Part shown: one piece after another, positions 44,803 to 53,183 of the stretch
How positions within the stretch are numbered: the stretch's first letter is position 1
Layout: the number at the start of each line of letters is the position of its first letter
DNA from: Kluyvera sichuanensis
Lineage (GTDB): Bacteria > Pseudomonadota > Gammaproteobacteria > Enterobacterales > Enterobacteriaceae
Length of the DNA: 64,000 bases
Direction of reading: 5' to 3'
Assembly (NCBI RefSeq): GCF_014218705.1
Contig: NZ_JABBJF010000002.1
Location: forward strand, 124,001 to 188,000
Position numbers and translations under genes: made by a program
The notes under the pieces: generated by a model
The model's input: the letters and a program-made list of their open reading frames with translations, nothing else
Databases searched by the model: none
Told to the model about the DNA's origin: nothing

Positions 44803-45876
44803 ATGAATTCCAGCCTTGCCTCCAGCGCCGACTCCCCCGCGCTGGCGATTGCCGCCCGCTATCGTCGGGTGGTTATGCAGCGTTACCTGCTTGCCGGTGT
44901 CGTGCTGCTCTGTATCCTCTGCTCCCTGCTGCTTGATTTCACCCTCGGCCCCTCGGGCATCTCCGTGTCGACGCTGTGGCAGACGCTGTTCCACGCCGAC
45001 GCCGCCGATGCAGGCACCCGCGTGATTGTCTGGGAGCTGCGTTTACCGTTCGCGCTGATGGCGATTCTGGTCGGCATGGGCTTAGGGCTTGCCGGGGCGG
45101 AGATGCAGACCATCCTCAACAACCCACTGGCCAGCCCGTTTACCCTCGGCGTCTCCTCCGCCGCCTCGTTCGGCGCGGCACTGGCGATTATTCTGGGACT
45201 CGGCATTCCGGGCATTCCCGACCAGTGGTTTATCTCGGTGAACGCCTTTGTCTTTGCGCTGATGGCCTGCTTTATTCTCGACGGCATCAGCCGCTGGACG
45301 CGGGTTGCCACCTCCGGCGTGGTGCTGTTTGGTATCGCGCTGGTCTTCACCTTTAACGCGCTGATCTCCATTTTGCAGTTCGTCGCCAGCGAGGACACCT
45401 TGCAGGGTCTGGTGTTCTGGACGATGGGCAGCCTGGCGCGCGCCTCGTGGGACAAGCTGGCGATTCTGGCGGTGGCGCTGCTGATTATCACCCCGCTGTC
45501 ATTGAAAAACGCCTGGAAGCTGACCGCGCTGCGCCTTGGCGAAGACCGCGCCGTCAGCTTTGGCATTAACGTGCGTAAACTGCGTCTGGCGACGCTGCTG
45601 CGCATCAGCATTATCTCGGCGCTGACCGTGGCCTTCGTCGGCCCCATCGGCTTTATCGGCCTCGTCGCGCCGCACATTTCCCGCATGATGTTTGGCGAAG
45701 ATCACCGCTTCTACCTGCCCGGCAGCATGCTGATTGGCGCGCTGGTTCTGTCGCTGGCGTCGGTGGTGTCTAAAAATATCGTCACCGGGGTCATTATTCC
45801 GGTGGGCATCGTGACCTCGCTGGTCGGCGTGCCTTTCTTCCTGAGCATTATTATTCGCCACCGAGGAACGCTGTAA
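44803..45876 (+). CDS. FecCD-family iron-siderophore ABC permease
   Basis: A 357-residue inner-membrane permease with about 9-10 helices. FecCD hallmarks are LRLPFALMAILVGMGLGLAGAEMQTILNNPLASPFTLGVSSAASFGAALA (in part), FWTMGSLARASW, LGEDRAVSFGI and the C-terminal VGPIGFIGLVAPHISRMMFGEDHR coupling region. Unlike most systems there is only one permease gene, so it must act as a homodimer, as BtuC does. First gene of a three-gene operon; a Fur-like box precedes it. No TonB-dependent receptor gene adjoins. Confidence 0.92.
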   Translation: MNSSLASSADSPALAIAARYRRVVMQRYLLAGVVLLCILCSLLLDFTLGPSGISVSTLWQTLFHADAADAGTRVIVWELRLPFALMAILVGMGLGLAGAEMQTILNNPLASPFTLGVSSAASFGAALAIILGLGIPGIPDQWFISVNAFVFALMACFILDGISRWTRVATSGVVLFGIALVFTFNALISILQFVASEDTLQGLVFWTMGSLARASWDKLAILAVALLIITPLSLKNAWKLTALRLGEDRAVSFGINVRKLRLATLLRISIISALTVAFVGPIGFIGLVAPHISRMMFGEDHRFYLPGSMLIGALVLSLASVVSKNIVTGVIIPVGIVTSLVGVPFFLSIIIRHRGTL

Positions 45877-46646
45877 TGGATGGCCTCTCTATTCGCGACC
45901 TCCATACCGGGTATGGCAAAAAGAAAATCATCGATGGCCTGACCACGCCGCTGCTGCCGCGCGGCAAGATTACCGCCCTGCTCGGCCCCAACGGTTCCGG
46001 TAAATCGACGCTGCTGCGGGCGCTGGCGGATCTCAACCCGGCGCAGGGCGTGCTGTCGCTGAATGGCGAAGACCTGATGACGCTGATGCCCTCCAAACGC
46101 GCCCAGAAGGTGGTTTATCTGCCGCAGTCGCTGCCCGCCGGTGTGCATCTGCACGCGCTGGAGTCGGTTATCGTGGCGCGTCGCGCCAGCGGCTACCACG
46201 AAGGCAACGCCGAGCAGGAAGCCTACGCCATTCTGGAAAAACTCGGCGTCGCCCATCTGGCGATGCACTACCTCGACCAACTCTCCGGCGGCCAGAAACA
46301 GCTGATTGGCCTGGCGCAGTCCCTGATCCGCCAGCCGGATCTGCTGCTGCTCGATGAACCGCTGAGCGCCATCGACCTCAATTTCCAGTTTCATGTGATG
46401 GATATCGTCGCCAGAGAGACACGGCTGCGCAATATCGTCACGGTGGTGGTGATCCACGATATCAACATTGCCCTGCGTCACGCCGAATATGCCGTGATGC
46501 TGAAAAATGGTGCGCTGGTAGCAAGCGGCGTACCGGATGAGGTAGTGATTCCACAAAATCTGGCGACCGTTTATGGCGTGCGTGGCCGGGTCGAACATTG
46601 TTCACAAGGGCTACCGCACGTGGTGGTCGATGGATTAACGACATAA
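45876..46646 (+). CDS. FepC-like ABC ATPase of the iron importer
   Basis: A 256-residue ATP-binding subunit with Walker A GPNGSGKSTL, signature LSGGQKQLIGLAQSL, Walker B LLLLDEPLSAID and the switch HDINIALRHA. It begins inside the stop codon of the permease gene (TAATG, 1-nt overlap), so the two are translationally coupled. It powers import of the ferric-siderophore or haem-like ligand delivered by the next gene's product. Confidence 0.93.
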   Translation: MDGLSIRDLHTGYGKKKIIDGLTTPLLPRGKITALLGPNGSGKSTLLRALADLNPAQGVLSLNGEDLMTLMPSKRAQKVVYLPQSLPAGVHLHALESVIVARRASGYHEGNAEQEAYAILEKLGVAHLAMHYLDQLSGGQKQLIGLAQSLIRQPDLLLLDEPLSAIDLNFQFHVMDIVARETRLRNIVTVVVIHDINIALRHAEYAVMLKNGALVASGVPDEVVIPQNLATVYGVRGRVEHCSQGLPHVVVDGLTT

Positions 46647-46670
46647 CAATAATCGTAAGACGGGGAAATC

Positions 46671-47798
46671 ATGACGATGAAGAAGGCACTATTAGGCGCA
46701 GCGCTGCTGCTTTCACCGCTGCTGGCGATGGCGGGTAACTGGCCGGTAACGGTCAAGGATATGGACAACCGGACGGTCACGGTCACGCAGGAGCCGCAGC
46801 GCATTATTCTGCAGGACGGCCGCGATATTCTGACGCTGGCGGTGCTGGAGCGCGACAATCCGTTCGCCAAAGTGGTGGCGTGGAACAACCTGCCGAAAAA
46901 ACAGGATACCGAAACCTGGAACGTGCTAAAGCGTAAATGGCCCGAGGCGGATAAAATCCTCGATATGAAATTCTCCGACCAGGGCAACGTTGACCTGGAG
47001 ACGGTAATCTCTCGCCACCCGGATCTGATGATTGCCCAGCTGCGCGCTAAGCCATCGCTGGTGCAAAGCGGCGTGCTGGCGAAGCTCGAGGCGCTCCACG
47101 TGCCGGTCGTTTTCGTTGACTACGAACTGCATCCGGTTGAGAACACCATGCCAAGCATCGCAATGCTCGGCAAAGTACTCGGTCAGAGCGACCGCGCACA
47201 GGCCTATATCAACTTCTATCAGCAGCGCCTGGACACCATTCATCAGCGTCTGGCTAAGGTTGAGAAGAAGCCATTAGTGTTTATCGAGCCGATTGCCGGG
47301 GTTGCCGGGCTGGATAACGGCTGCTGCTTCACCCATGCGCGCAACGGCTGGGGCGGTCTGGTCGAAGCCGCAGGCGGCGTGAACATTGGTTCGCAGCTGC
47401 TGCCGGGCGCCACCGGCAATATCTCGGTGGAGAAAATCATCTCCATGAATCCGGACTACTACCTGATGACCGGCTCTAAACGCCCGGGCAAAGGCACGGC
47501 GATTATTCCGTTCGGCTACAACGTGCCGGAAAGCGATGTGGTCAGCGCCTTTAACGCGCTGCTGGCGCGTCAGGGTGTGAGCAGCATTCCGGCGGTTGTC
47601 GCAGGGCATACCGGGGCGCTGTATCACCACTTCTATAACAACCCGTACAACATTATCGCCATCGAGACGCTGAGTAAGATTTTCTATCCAACGCAGTTTA
47701 AAGATGTCGATCCCCTGGCGGATTACCATCAGCTGATTACCCAATTCACCCATATTCCGGATGATAAGGTGATTCTGAGCTATACGCCTGAGAAGTAA
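46671..47798 (+). CDS. Iron-siderophore ABC substrate-binding protein
   Basis: A 375-residue periplasmic binding protein with a Sec signal (MTMKKALLGAALLLSPLLAMA, cleaved before GNW) and the PF01497-type organisation: VTVKDMDNRTVTVTQEPQRII, DLETVISRHPDLMIAQL, and a long backbone helix region (MPSIAMLGKVLGQSDRAQ). A CC pair (GLDNGCCFTHARNGWGG) is unusual and could affect ligand binding. Last gene of the operon; a strong terminator follows. Exact ligand unknown. Confidence 0.9.
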   Translation: MTMKKALLGAALLLSPLLAMAGNWPVTVKDMDNRTVTVTQEPQRIILQDGRDILTLAVLERDNPFAKVVAWNNLPKKQDTETWNVLKRKWPEADKILDMKFSDQGNVDLETVISRHPDLMIAQLRAKPSLVQSGVLAKLEALHVPVVFVDYELHPVENTMPSIAMLGKVLGQSDRAQAYINFYQQRLDTIHQRLAKVEKKPLVFIEPIAGVAGLDNGCCFTHARNGWGGLVEAAGGVNIGSQLLPGATGNISVEKIISMNPDYYLMTGSKRPGKGTAIIPFGYNVPESDVVSAFNALLARQGVSSIPAVVAGHTGALYHHFYNNPYNIIAIETLSKIFYPTQFKDVDPLADYHQLITQFTHIPDDKVILSYTPEK

Positions 47799-47808
47799 AA
47801 AAACGTGT

Positions 47809-47842
47809 GGCGTCAGTGGAATTTTTCACTGGCGCCTTTTTT
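47809..47842 (+). terminator. Intrinsic terminator of the iron-importer operon
   Basis: A 10-bp stem, GGCGTCAGTG against CACTGGCGCC (one T-G wobble), with an 8-nt loop, followed by TTTTTT. It starts 10 nt after the stop codon of the binding-protein gene. Confidence 0.9.
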
Positions 47843-48241
47843 ATTCTATTTTACCGATCAACGATCGCTATTCTGAAATCGCTATTAACGTTGGTTATAT
47901 TCAGCTAAAATAATAATAAAGGCAGTGACTATCATTCGATAAACAGTAGTACTAAACCCTATACCAAATAGGTAACAAAATTAAAATGCCGTTAAAAATA
48001 AAACACTAGCCCTCCTCACTTTATCTTTATATATCATAGTGATTTGCGGGTTTTAATATTTTCAAAACAAACGCAAATTCACAAAATATCGTGTAAATTG
48101 ATATATATCAGTTTCAAATTAATTCCCTGTAGAAACCATCAATCTTGATTTTAGTCAACGCCCGGTCAGGTTATAAAATGCATTTTATAGCGCTCTTATA
48201 TTGACTGGGTGAATGATTAATTGGTTTTAAGACTTGAACAG
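47843..48241. other. AT-rich intergenic region
   Basis: About 400 nt, much more AT-rich than its surroundings, between the iron-importer terminator and a small membrane-protein gene. I see no gene, RNA or repeat. It presumably carries the promoter of the following genes, and such composition would attract H-NS. Confidence 0.5.
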
Positions 48242-48514
48242 ATGTTTAGCAGGCCATCAAGCCTGTGGGGTTGGTTGATGTGTAATGCCCTGAACGGCAT
48301 TGCTATCGTTATCTGCTTTGCCTCCATTAGCGCCGTTATCGGCATCAGAGAAGGTGTCTGGCATATTGTCATCACCGTCGCCATTATTATTTCAGCATTT
48401 TATAGCGCTAACTATTTCGCCGCCCTGGAATCACGTAATGATTCCCGCCGTTATTATTTACTGGTGTGGGTGATTATCACTATCGCAACTAACTTTATTC
48501 GCGTCTGGGGTTAA
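48242..48514 (+). CDS. Small inner-membrane protein of unknown function
   Basis: A protein of about 90 residues with three hydrophobic stretches (SLWGWLMCNALNGIAIVICF, WHIVITVAIIISAFYSANYF, YYLLVWVIITIATNFIRVW), so probably three membrane helices. I do not recognise it. The ATG at 48242 has no good ribosome site; an in-frame TTG at 48221 would add seven residues. It is followed 49 nt later by another tiny membrane-protein ORF on the same strand. Confidence 0.55.
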   Translation: MFSRPSSLWGWLMCNALNGIAIVICFASISAVIGIREGVWHIVITVAIIISAFYSANYFAALESRNDSRRYYLLVWVIITIATNFIRVWG

Positions 48515-48563
48515 TCCCTACGCGGCATAAAATACACAACGCACAACAATAAGGATTCACGCC

Positions 48564-48704
48564 TTGACACTGGCAATGATTTTTATCCTCATCAATAACC
48601 ATAAAGGGCTGTCGGCACTGCTGCTGCTGATAATTCTGGCGCTGTTCTGGATACTTGGCCCACGGGTAAGAAAGCTGCTGGACGGCATTAAAGACCCGTC
48701 CTGA
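48564..48704 (+). CDS. Tiny single-helix membrane protein, TTG start
   Basis: A 46-codon ORF giving one strong hydrophobic helix (LSALLLLIILALFWILG) followed by a basic segment (PRVRKLLDGIKD). An AAGGA ribosome site lies 8 nt before a TTG codon at 48564; the first ATG (48576) is 20 nt away from it, so TTG is the better start. The charge pattern suggests the C-terminus stays in the cytoplasm. Function unknown. A perfect hairpin follows the stop. Confidence 0.5.
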   Translation: MTLAMIFILINNHKGLSALLLLIILALFWILGPRVRKLLDGIKDPS

Positions 48705-48709
48705 TGGCT

Positions 48710-48747
48710 TGATGGGTTACCGATGCGCCCGCATCGGTAACCCATCA
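48710..48747. terminator. Perfect 17-bp hairpin between convergent genes
   Basis: TGATGGGTTACCGATGC and its exact complement around a GCCC loop. It lies between the tiny membrane ORF and the 3' end of a minus-strand gene. There is no U tract on either side, so it may act as an RNA-stabilising or convergent-transcript barrier rather than a classical terminator. Confidence 0.65.
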
Positions 48748-48753
48748 CGATAA

Positions 48754-49131
48754 TTAGCCCATCTCACTGCACTGGCAGCCAATCTTAACGCTCGCAAACT
48801 TATATGCCGCCACGAGATAAAATAGCGCAATCGCAAAACCGACAATCGGATAGAACAGCAGGCTAAATACCGCCACCACCAGAATATGCCCCACGCCCGC
48901 CATTAAAAAACCACGACGCTTTAAGCGCAGCCGGCCATAAGAAAAGACAAACGCCAGATAGGCGATGATAAACAGCACAATCACCAGCTTGAACGATAAA
49001 AACTGCACCGAGAAATTCATCCCAGCGACGCCCAGATGCGGCAGCGCAAGAAGCACAAACAGGGTGAAAAAAAGCAGCGAGGCGAGCTTGACCCACGCCA
49101 TTACGCCCTTCCAGAAAGAGATACGCGTCAT
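48754..49131 (-). CDS. Inner-membrane protein of unknown function
   Basis: A protein of about 125 residues with four hydrophobic helices (VKLASLLFFTLFVLLALPHL, FKLVIVLFIIAYLAFVFSYG, FLMAGVGHILVVAVFSLLFY, VGFAIALFYLVAAYKFA) and a C-terminal CQC motif. Not recognised. It starts 71 nt after the stop of the MFS transporter on the same strand, so it may be co-transcribed. AAGGA is 7 nt before the ATG at 49131; the ATG at 49134 is slightly too close. Confidence 0.65.
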   Translation of the reverse strand: MTRISFWKGVMAWVKLASLLFFTLFVLLALPHLGVAGMNFSVQFLSFKLVIVLFIIAYLAFVFSYGRLRLKRRGFLMAGVGHILVVAVFSLLFYPIVGFAIALFYLVAAYKFASVKIGCQCSEMG

Positions 49132-49202
49132 CATGAAATCCTTAATTCGAAGATAAACGGCGTTGAGGCATGTCGAATAACCTCAACGCCGGGAAAGTAT
49201 TG

Positions 49203-50804
49203 CTACACCGGAATATTGCCCGGCGAGTAGCCCGGCAGTCGGCGAGCCGGGAGAATCGCCAGTGCGGAGATCAGCGCCATGATCAGGATCCCGAGCTTCA
49301 GCGCCTTCAGCCTGGACGTCTCGTTGATGTCCATCGCTTCCTGCACCTGCGCAGGCGTCGCCGAGGTATTTTCCAGCACCGTCGCCAGACGCTCGTTGCT
49401 GACAAAGTTAATGTTATCCAGATTCACCTCCGCCTGAAGTTCGGCGGTCACCACCGGCGAGGCCACCACGCTTTTCATCACGCTGGCGCTGAGCAGGCCA
49501 ACCAGCAGCGCGCCCGCAACCGCCGTACCAATGGCGTTTGCCAGATTACTGGTGGTGCCGCGAAGCGCGCCTACGTCGCTTGCCAGCGATTTAGGTGAGG
49601 AGCTGACCAGCACGTTGAACACCAGCGTGACCAGCGCACCCTGCCCCATGCCGAAGACAATCAGCCCCACCATCACCGGCCATTCACTCCAGTTATTGGT
49701 GACAACCCAGGAGAGCCAGACCAGCGCCGCGCAGCAGACGATGAACCCCGAGGTGGCAATCTGTTTCGGCGTGAATTTGTCGTACAGCTTAATCACCAAC
49801 AGCGCGGAGAAGAACACCGACAGGTTGAACGGCAGCATCGCCACGGTGGTCGCCATCGGCGTACGTCCTTGCACAATCTGGATATACAGCGGCACGGTGA
49901 AGTTCAGCATCGCCTCCAGCGCCACCACGGCGAACATCACGGTGACGGCGGCTTTCTCAGACGGCGAGTCCATCACTTCCAGCGCAATCAACGGCGTGCG
50001 GCCGCGCTGTTTGATATGACGGTTCCACATCACAAACCCTTGCAGCAGGATAAAGCCCACCACAATCATCACCGGCGCGGGTGACAGGCCGTTCAGAGTG
50101 AACGGCGCGGCGGGTTTCGCCATCAGGCCCCCCCAGCCGTTCAGGTTATTGAATCCCAGCGAGAGCAGCACAATGGCGCTGGCAGCCAGCAACAGGCCAA
50201 TCACGTCTATCTGCACGCTCGGGTCACCCTCGTCTTTACGTAGACGGAAGCTCAGGGCAAAGGTGATAAGCGCCAGGACAATCATCACGGCAAACACCGG
50301 GCGCCAGCCGATCCAGGTACCAAAGACGCCGCCAATCAGAAATGCCGCTACGCCCGCACCCGCACGGGCGGATCCAAGTGAGCCGAGTGCCGTCGCCTGC
50401 TGTTTACCCTTGTAGTTTTCCGCAATCAGCGCCACCAGCGATGGCACCAGCGCGGCGGCAGTAAGCCCGCAAAGCGCCTGCGCGGCAATCATGGTTTGCA
50501 CGTTCTGGCTGATAACCATGAAAATCTGCGCGCCGCCAAAGACCAGCACCGACACGCGAAAGACGATGACCGGGCCAAAGCGCTGGCTGAGTTTCGAACC
50601 CGCCATCACAAACGCGGCGACGGAGAGCGAGTACATAATAATACCGGTGGCAATATCGGTTGGCGGCACGTTAAAGCTGTTGACCATGCCACTAAGCGCG
50701 ACCGGCAGCGAAGCGACGTTAAATGACATCAGCACCTGGGCCAGCGCGATGGCGATCATTGGTGCCCAGGAGCGCTGCTGTTGTTCTGCGGTTATTGTGC
50801 TCAT
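49203..50804 (-). CDS. MFS transporter, DHA2 (EmrB/QacA-like, 14-helix) family
   Basis: A 533-residue drug:proton-antiporter-type MFS protein. The length and helix count fit the 14-TM DHA2 family; motif A appears as GSKLSQRFGPVIVF and motif C-like GSARAGAGVAAFLIGGVFGTWIGWRPVF in helix 5. A long periplasmic loop near the C-terminus (VTAELQAEVNLDNINFVSNE and following) is typical of the group. It is encoded 3 nt after the glutaminase gene, so the two form an operon. Substrate unknown. Confidence 0.88.
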   Translation of the reverse strand: MSTITAEQQQRSWAPMIAIALAQVLMSFNVASLPVALSGMVNSFNVPPTDIATGIIMYSLSVAAFVMAGSKLSQRFGPVIVFRVSVLVFGGAQIFMVISQNVQTMIAAQALCGLTAAALVPSLVALIAENYKGKQQATALGSLGSARAGAGVAAFLIGGVFGTWIGWRPVFAVMIVLALITFALSFRLRKDEGDPSVQIDVIGLLLAASAIVLLSLGFNNLNGWGGLMAKPAAPFTLNGLSPAPVMIVVGFILLQGFVMWNRHIKQRGRTPLIALEVMDSPSEKAAVTVMFAVVALEAMLNFTVPLYIQIVQGRTPMATTVAMLPFNLSVFFSALLVIKLYDKFTPKQIATSGFIVCCAALVWLSWVVTNNWSEWPVMVGLIVFGMGQGALVTLVFNVLVSSSPKSLASDVGALRGTTSNLANAIGTAVAGALLVGLLSASVMKSVVASPVVTAELQAEVNLDNINFVSNERLATVLENTSATPAQVQEAMDINETSRLKALKLGILIMALISALAILPARRLPGYSPGNIPV

Positions 50805-50807
50805 TGG

Positions 50808-51821
50808 TTACTCCTGCGCCGTTAGGCTACGGTTATCGGTATAGGGTTTAGCAACCAGCAGATCCATCCCCAGACAGCGCGATAATGATCGAATGGCTTT
50901 CTGCGCTTTAACGCTATTTCCGGCCCCGTCGAGCAGCGGAGAGAAAGCGCTTAACGCACATTTTCCCGGTGAGACGGCAACAATGCCGCCACCGATACCG
51001 CTTTTGGCAGGCAGCCCGGTTTCATATAGCCATTCACCGGAGGTTTCATACATTCCCGACGTCAGCATCACGGCGAGGGTATAATGACAGATGGCATTAT
51101 TAATAATTTTATCTCCGGTTACCGGGTTAATTCCGCCGTCGGCAAGGGTTGCTCCCATTACAGCTAAATCACGGGAATTAATATTCAGGCAGCATTGACG
51201 GGTATAGAGTTCGGTGGCCATTTCCGGGTCACATCCGAGGCGTCCGTAGCTATAAAGCAGATGGGCAATTCCGCGATTGCGATAATTACTCTGGCAGGCG
51301 GATTGATATATTTCTTCGTTTAATGTCAGCTTACGCCCGGCAAATCCACAGAGGCCGTTGTAGATATAGTGCCATTTCTCTTCTTTGGTTTTTCCTGGCG
51401 TAAAACTGGTGGTGGCAATGGCACCGGAGTTAACCATCGGGTTCGTCAGTTTTGTGGTCGACTGCTCAATGGCCGATACCGAGTTAAACGGCATCCCGGT
51501 ACCGTTGACGCCAAGCCGTTCGCGCGCCGCCTGCGGCCCAATGGCCTGGCACACCAGCGCAAAGATAAAGGGCTTGGAGATGCTCATGATGGTGAACTCG
51601 GTCTCCACGTCACCGATGGAGAACTCGTAGCCGTCCACGCCTTTGAGGTAGATGCCAAACAGGTTCGGGTCGACGCGGGTTAACGCCGGATAGACCGTCG
51701 AAACGGCACCCTCTTGCTCGGAGCACAGGGCCGAATAAACGTCCGTAATCAGGCGTTCAATGTGTTCGCCGCTGGGCAGCGATATATTTTGGTTATGGTG
51801 GTCCCTGGAATGATATTCCAT
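50808..51821 (-). CDS. glsA: Glutaminase (serine-dependent, GlsA family)
   Basis: A 337-residue beta-lactamase-fold glutaminase hydrolysing glutamine to glutamate and ammonia. The catalytic SxxK is S80-I-S-K83 in IMSISKPF; other family blocks are NPMVNSGAIATTS, YRNRGIAHLLYSYGRL, CCLNINSRDLAVMGATLADGGINP and LPAKSGIGGGIVAVSPGK. E. coli has two such enzymes, YbaS and YneH, of about 310 residues; this one has a His-rich N-terminal extension (EYHSRDHHNQN). Ammonia from such enzymes buffers acid. Co-transcription with an MFS exporter rather than a GadC-like antiporter is unusual. AAGGAACG precedes the ATG. Confidence 0.9.
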   Translation of the reverse strand: MEYHSRDHHNQNISLPSGEHIERLITDVYSALCSEQEGAVSTVYPALTRVDPNLFGIYLKGVDGYEFSIGDVETEFTIMSISKPFIFALVCQAIGPQAARERLGVNGTGMPFNSVSAIEQSTTKLTNPMVNSGAIATTSFTPGKTKEEKWHYIYNGLCGFAGRKLTLNEEIYQSACQSNYRNRGIAHLLYSYGRLGCDPEMATELYTRQCCLNINSRDLAVMGATLADGGINPVTGDKIINNAICHYTLAVMLTSGMYETSGEWLYETGLPAKSGIGGGIVAVSPGKCALSAFSPLLDGAGNSVKAQKAIRSLSRCLGMDLLVAKPYTDNRSLTAQE

Positions 51822-52319
51822 AAAGACGTTCCTTTATTTTGGCGCACAGCAGAATAACAAAATTTATGATTTAAATTTTGCTGTACGAATAAGCGTATTG
51901 AAAGACGCAGCGTGACCTATACGCTAGACAGGGAAAATAACCGTCGAGCGGTAAGGAGAAAAAATAGTAGATGCTGTGAGAAACAGCGGGGGCAATTATG
52001 GCGTAGAAGGGGGTTTGGTCTGCAGATAGCGTTGACTTCGGGTGATGATATACATTTGCTTATCCATAGCATATGACTCATTGGTAATGAATGATTGATG
52101 TTTTTCCTTAGAGCGGCGGCATTATAGCGTTATTCCTGTTAAAGATTCGCCAGCTGAATGTAAATAAGTGTCATTTGAGATACCAGTTAAACAATATAAC
52201 CACAAAGTAGTATATCTGAAATAATTAAATAATCTGACAGGGGTAATTTTGGTAAATTACCTGCTTTTATTAGCGCTTAATTGTAGCTATTTTTCCCTGT
52301 TCCCTGGTTCTGCGCATTA
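51822..52319. other. Intergenic region upstream of the glutaminase operon
   Basis: About 500 nt of AT-rich sequence between the glutaminase start and the palindromic repeat. It must contain the glutaminase promoter reading leftwards. I see no convincing gene; the open frame from 52249 on + runs into the repeat and has no protein character. Confidence 0.5.
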
Positions 52320-52367
52320 CCCTCACCCCGGCCCTCTCCCTGGAAGGGAGAGGGTTAGGGTGAGGGG
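52320..52367. repeat. CTC-rich palindromic repeat
   Basis: A 48-nt imperfect palindrome (CCCTCACCCCGGCCCTCTCCC ending in its near-complement GGGAGAGGGTTAGGGTGAGGG; two mismatches in the arms). Located 14 nt past the dsbG stop codon, where it could protect the 3' end of the scs-dsbG transcript. Confidence 0.8.
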
Positions 52368-52380
52368 GCTACGCGTCATA

Positions 52381-53142
52381 TCAGGGTTTCGGGCCAAACA
52401 TCGCCTCAAGCTGTTTCTCATCAGGCATCCCCACCACCTGCTGCAGCTCGTTCTTGTCGTTCATATAGTAAATCGCCGGCGTGGCGTTCGCGCCTAAGTC
52501 ATCCATCATCTTCTGATGCTGTTGCAGCAGATTGAAGGTTTCGCGCGGCGTGACGCCGTCAAAACGCGGCAATTTCTTACCGTTAGACAATTCGTAGTCT
52601 CGCCAGGCCGCTACCGGATCCGCCGCGTTAAGAATGGCCGTCGCGTTGCGCCCGCTTTTCGGGTTCAGGAAGGCCACCAGCAGCGTATTGAGCTGGACGT
52701 GACCCGCCTCAACCCACGGCTGCGCCGCCGCCCAGAAAGTTTTGCAGTAAGGGCAGAAAGGATCGGCAAACACAAACACCTTTCTCGGCGCGGTATCGGC
52801 CCCCTCCTTCAGCGCGTGGGCGCTATTGAGCGTTTTCCACATCTCCTGGCCCATCGGTACGTAAATCGCTTCGGTAAAGTAGCCTTCACTCAGGTTTTTA
52901 CCTTTGTCGTCATAAAGGTACCCCGATACCACGTGCTTGCCGTCAGGGGTCAGGAACAGGTTCACCCCCATATCCTGATACTTCCCGACCCAGCTTTTCA
53001 GCCCGCCGGGGGCCTCCACCTCTTTAATGATGGTGATGTTCTGCTGTTCGCTAAAGCGCTTCACGATATCGGGAAGCGGCGCGCTGGCGTAGGCGAACGC
53101 CGGGAGCAGCGCCAGTGACGTTAGAATAATCGATTTCATCAT
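52381..53142 (-). CDS. dsbG: Periplasmic disulfide isomerase/chaperone DsbG
   Basis: A 253-residue periplasmic thioredoxin-fold protein with signal peptide (cleaved near AYA-SAP) and N-terminal dimerisation domain. The active site is C130-P-Y-C133 in FADPFCPYCKTFW, and the cis-proline loop reads NATPAIYYMND; the order and many blocks (GKYQDMGV, LTPDGKH, MWK) match E. coli DsbG. E. coli DsbG protects single cysteines from sulfenylation and is kept reduced by DsbD. Here it is the last gene of the scs operon, 41 nt after scsC, so the DsbD-like ScsB may be its reductant. Confidence 0.93.
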   Translation of the reverse strand: MMKSIILTSLALLPAFAYASAPLPDIVKRFSEQQNITIIKEVEAPGGLKSWVGKYQDMGVNLFLTPDGKHVVSGYLYDDKGKNLSEGYFTEAIYVPMGQEMWKTLNSAHALKEGADTAPRKVFVFADPFCPYCKTFWAAAQPWVEAGHVQLNTLLVAFLNPKSGRNATAILNAADPVAAWRDYELSNGKKLPRFDGVTPRETFNLLQQHQKMMDDLGANATPAIYYMNDKNELQQVVGMPDEKQLEAMFGPKP

Positions 53143-53183
53143 CGTCTCTCTCTGAACGGGGGATCGCTCCCCCGAAAGTGAAT

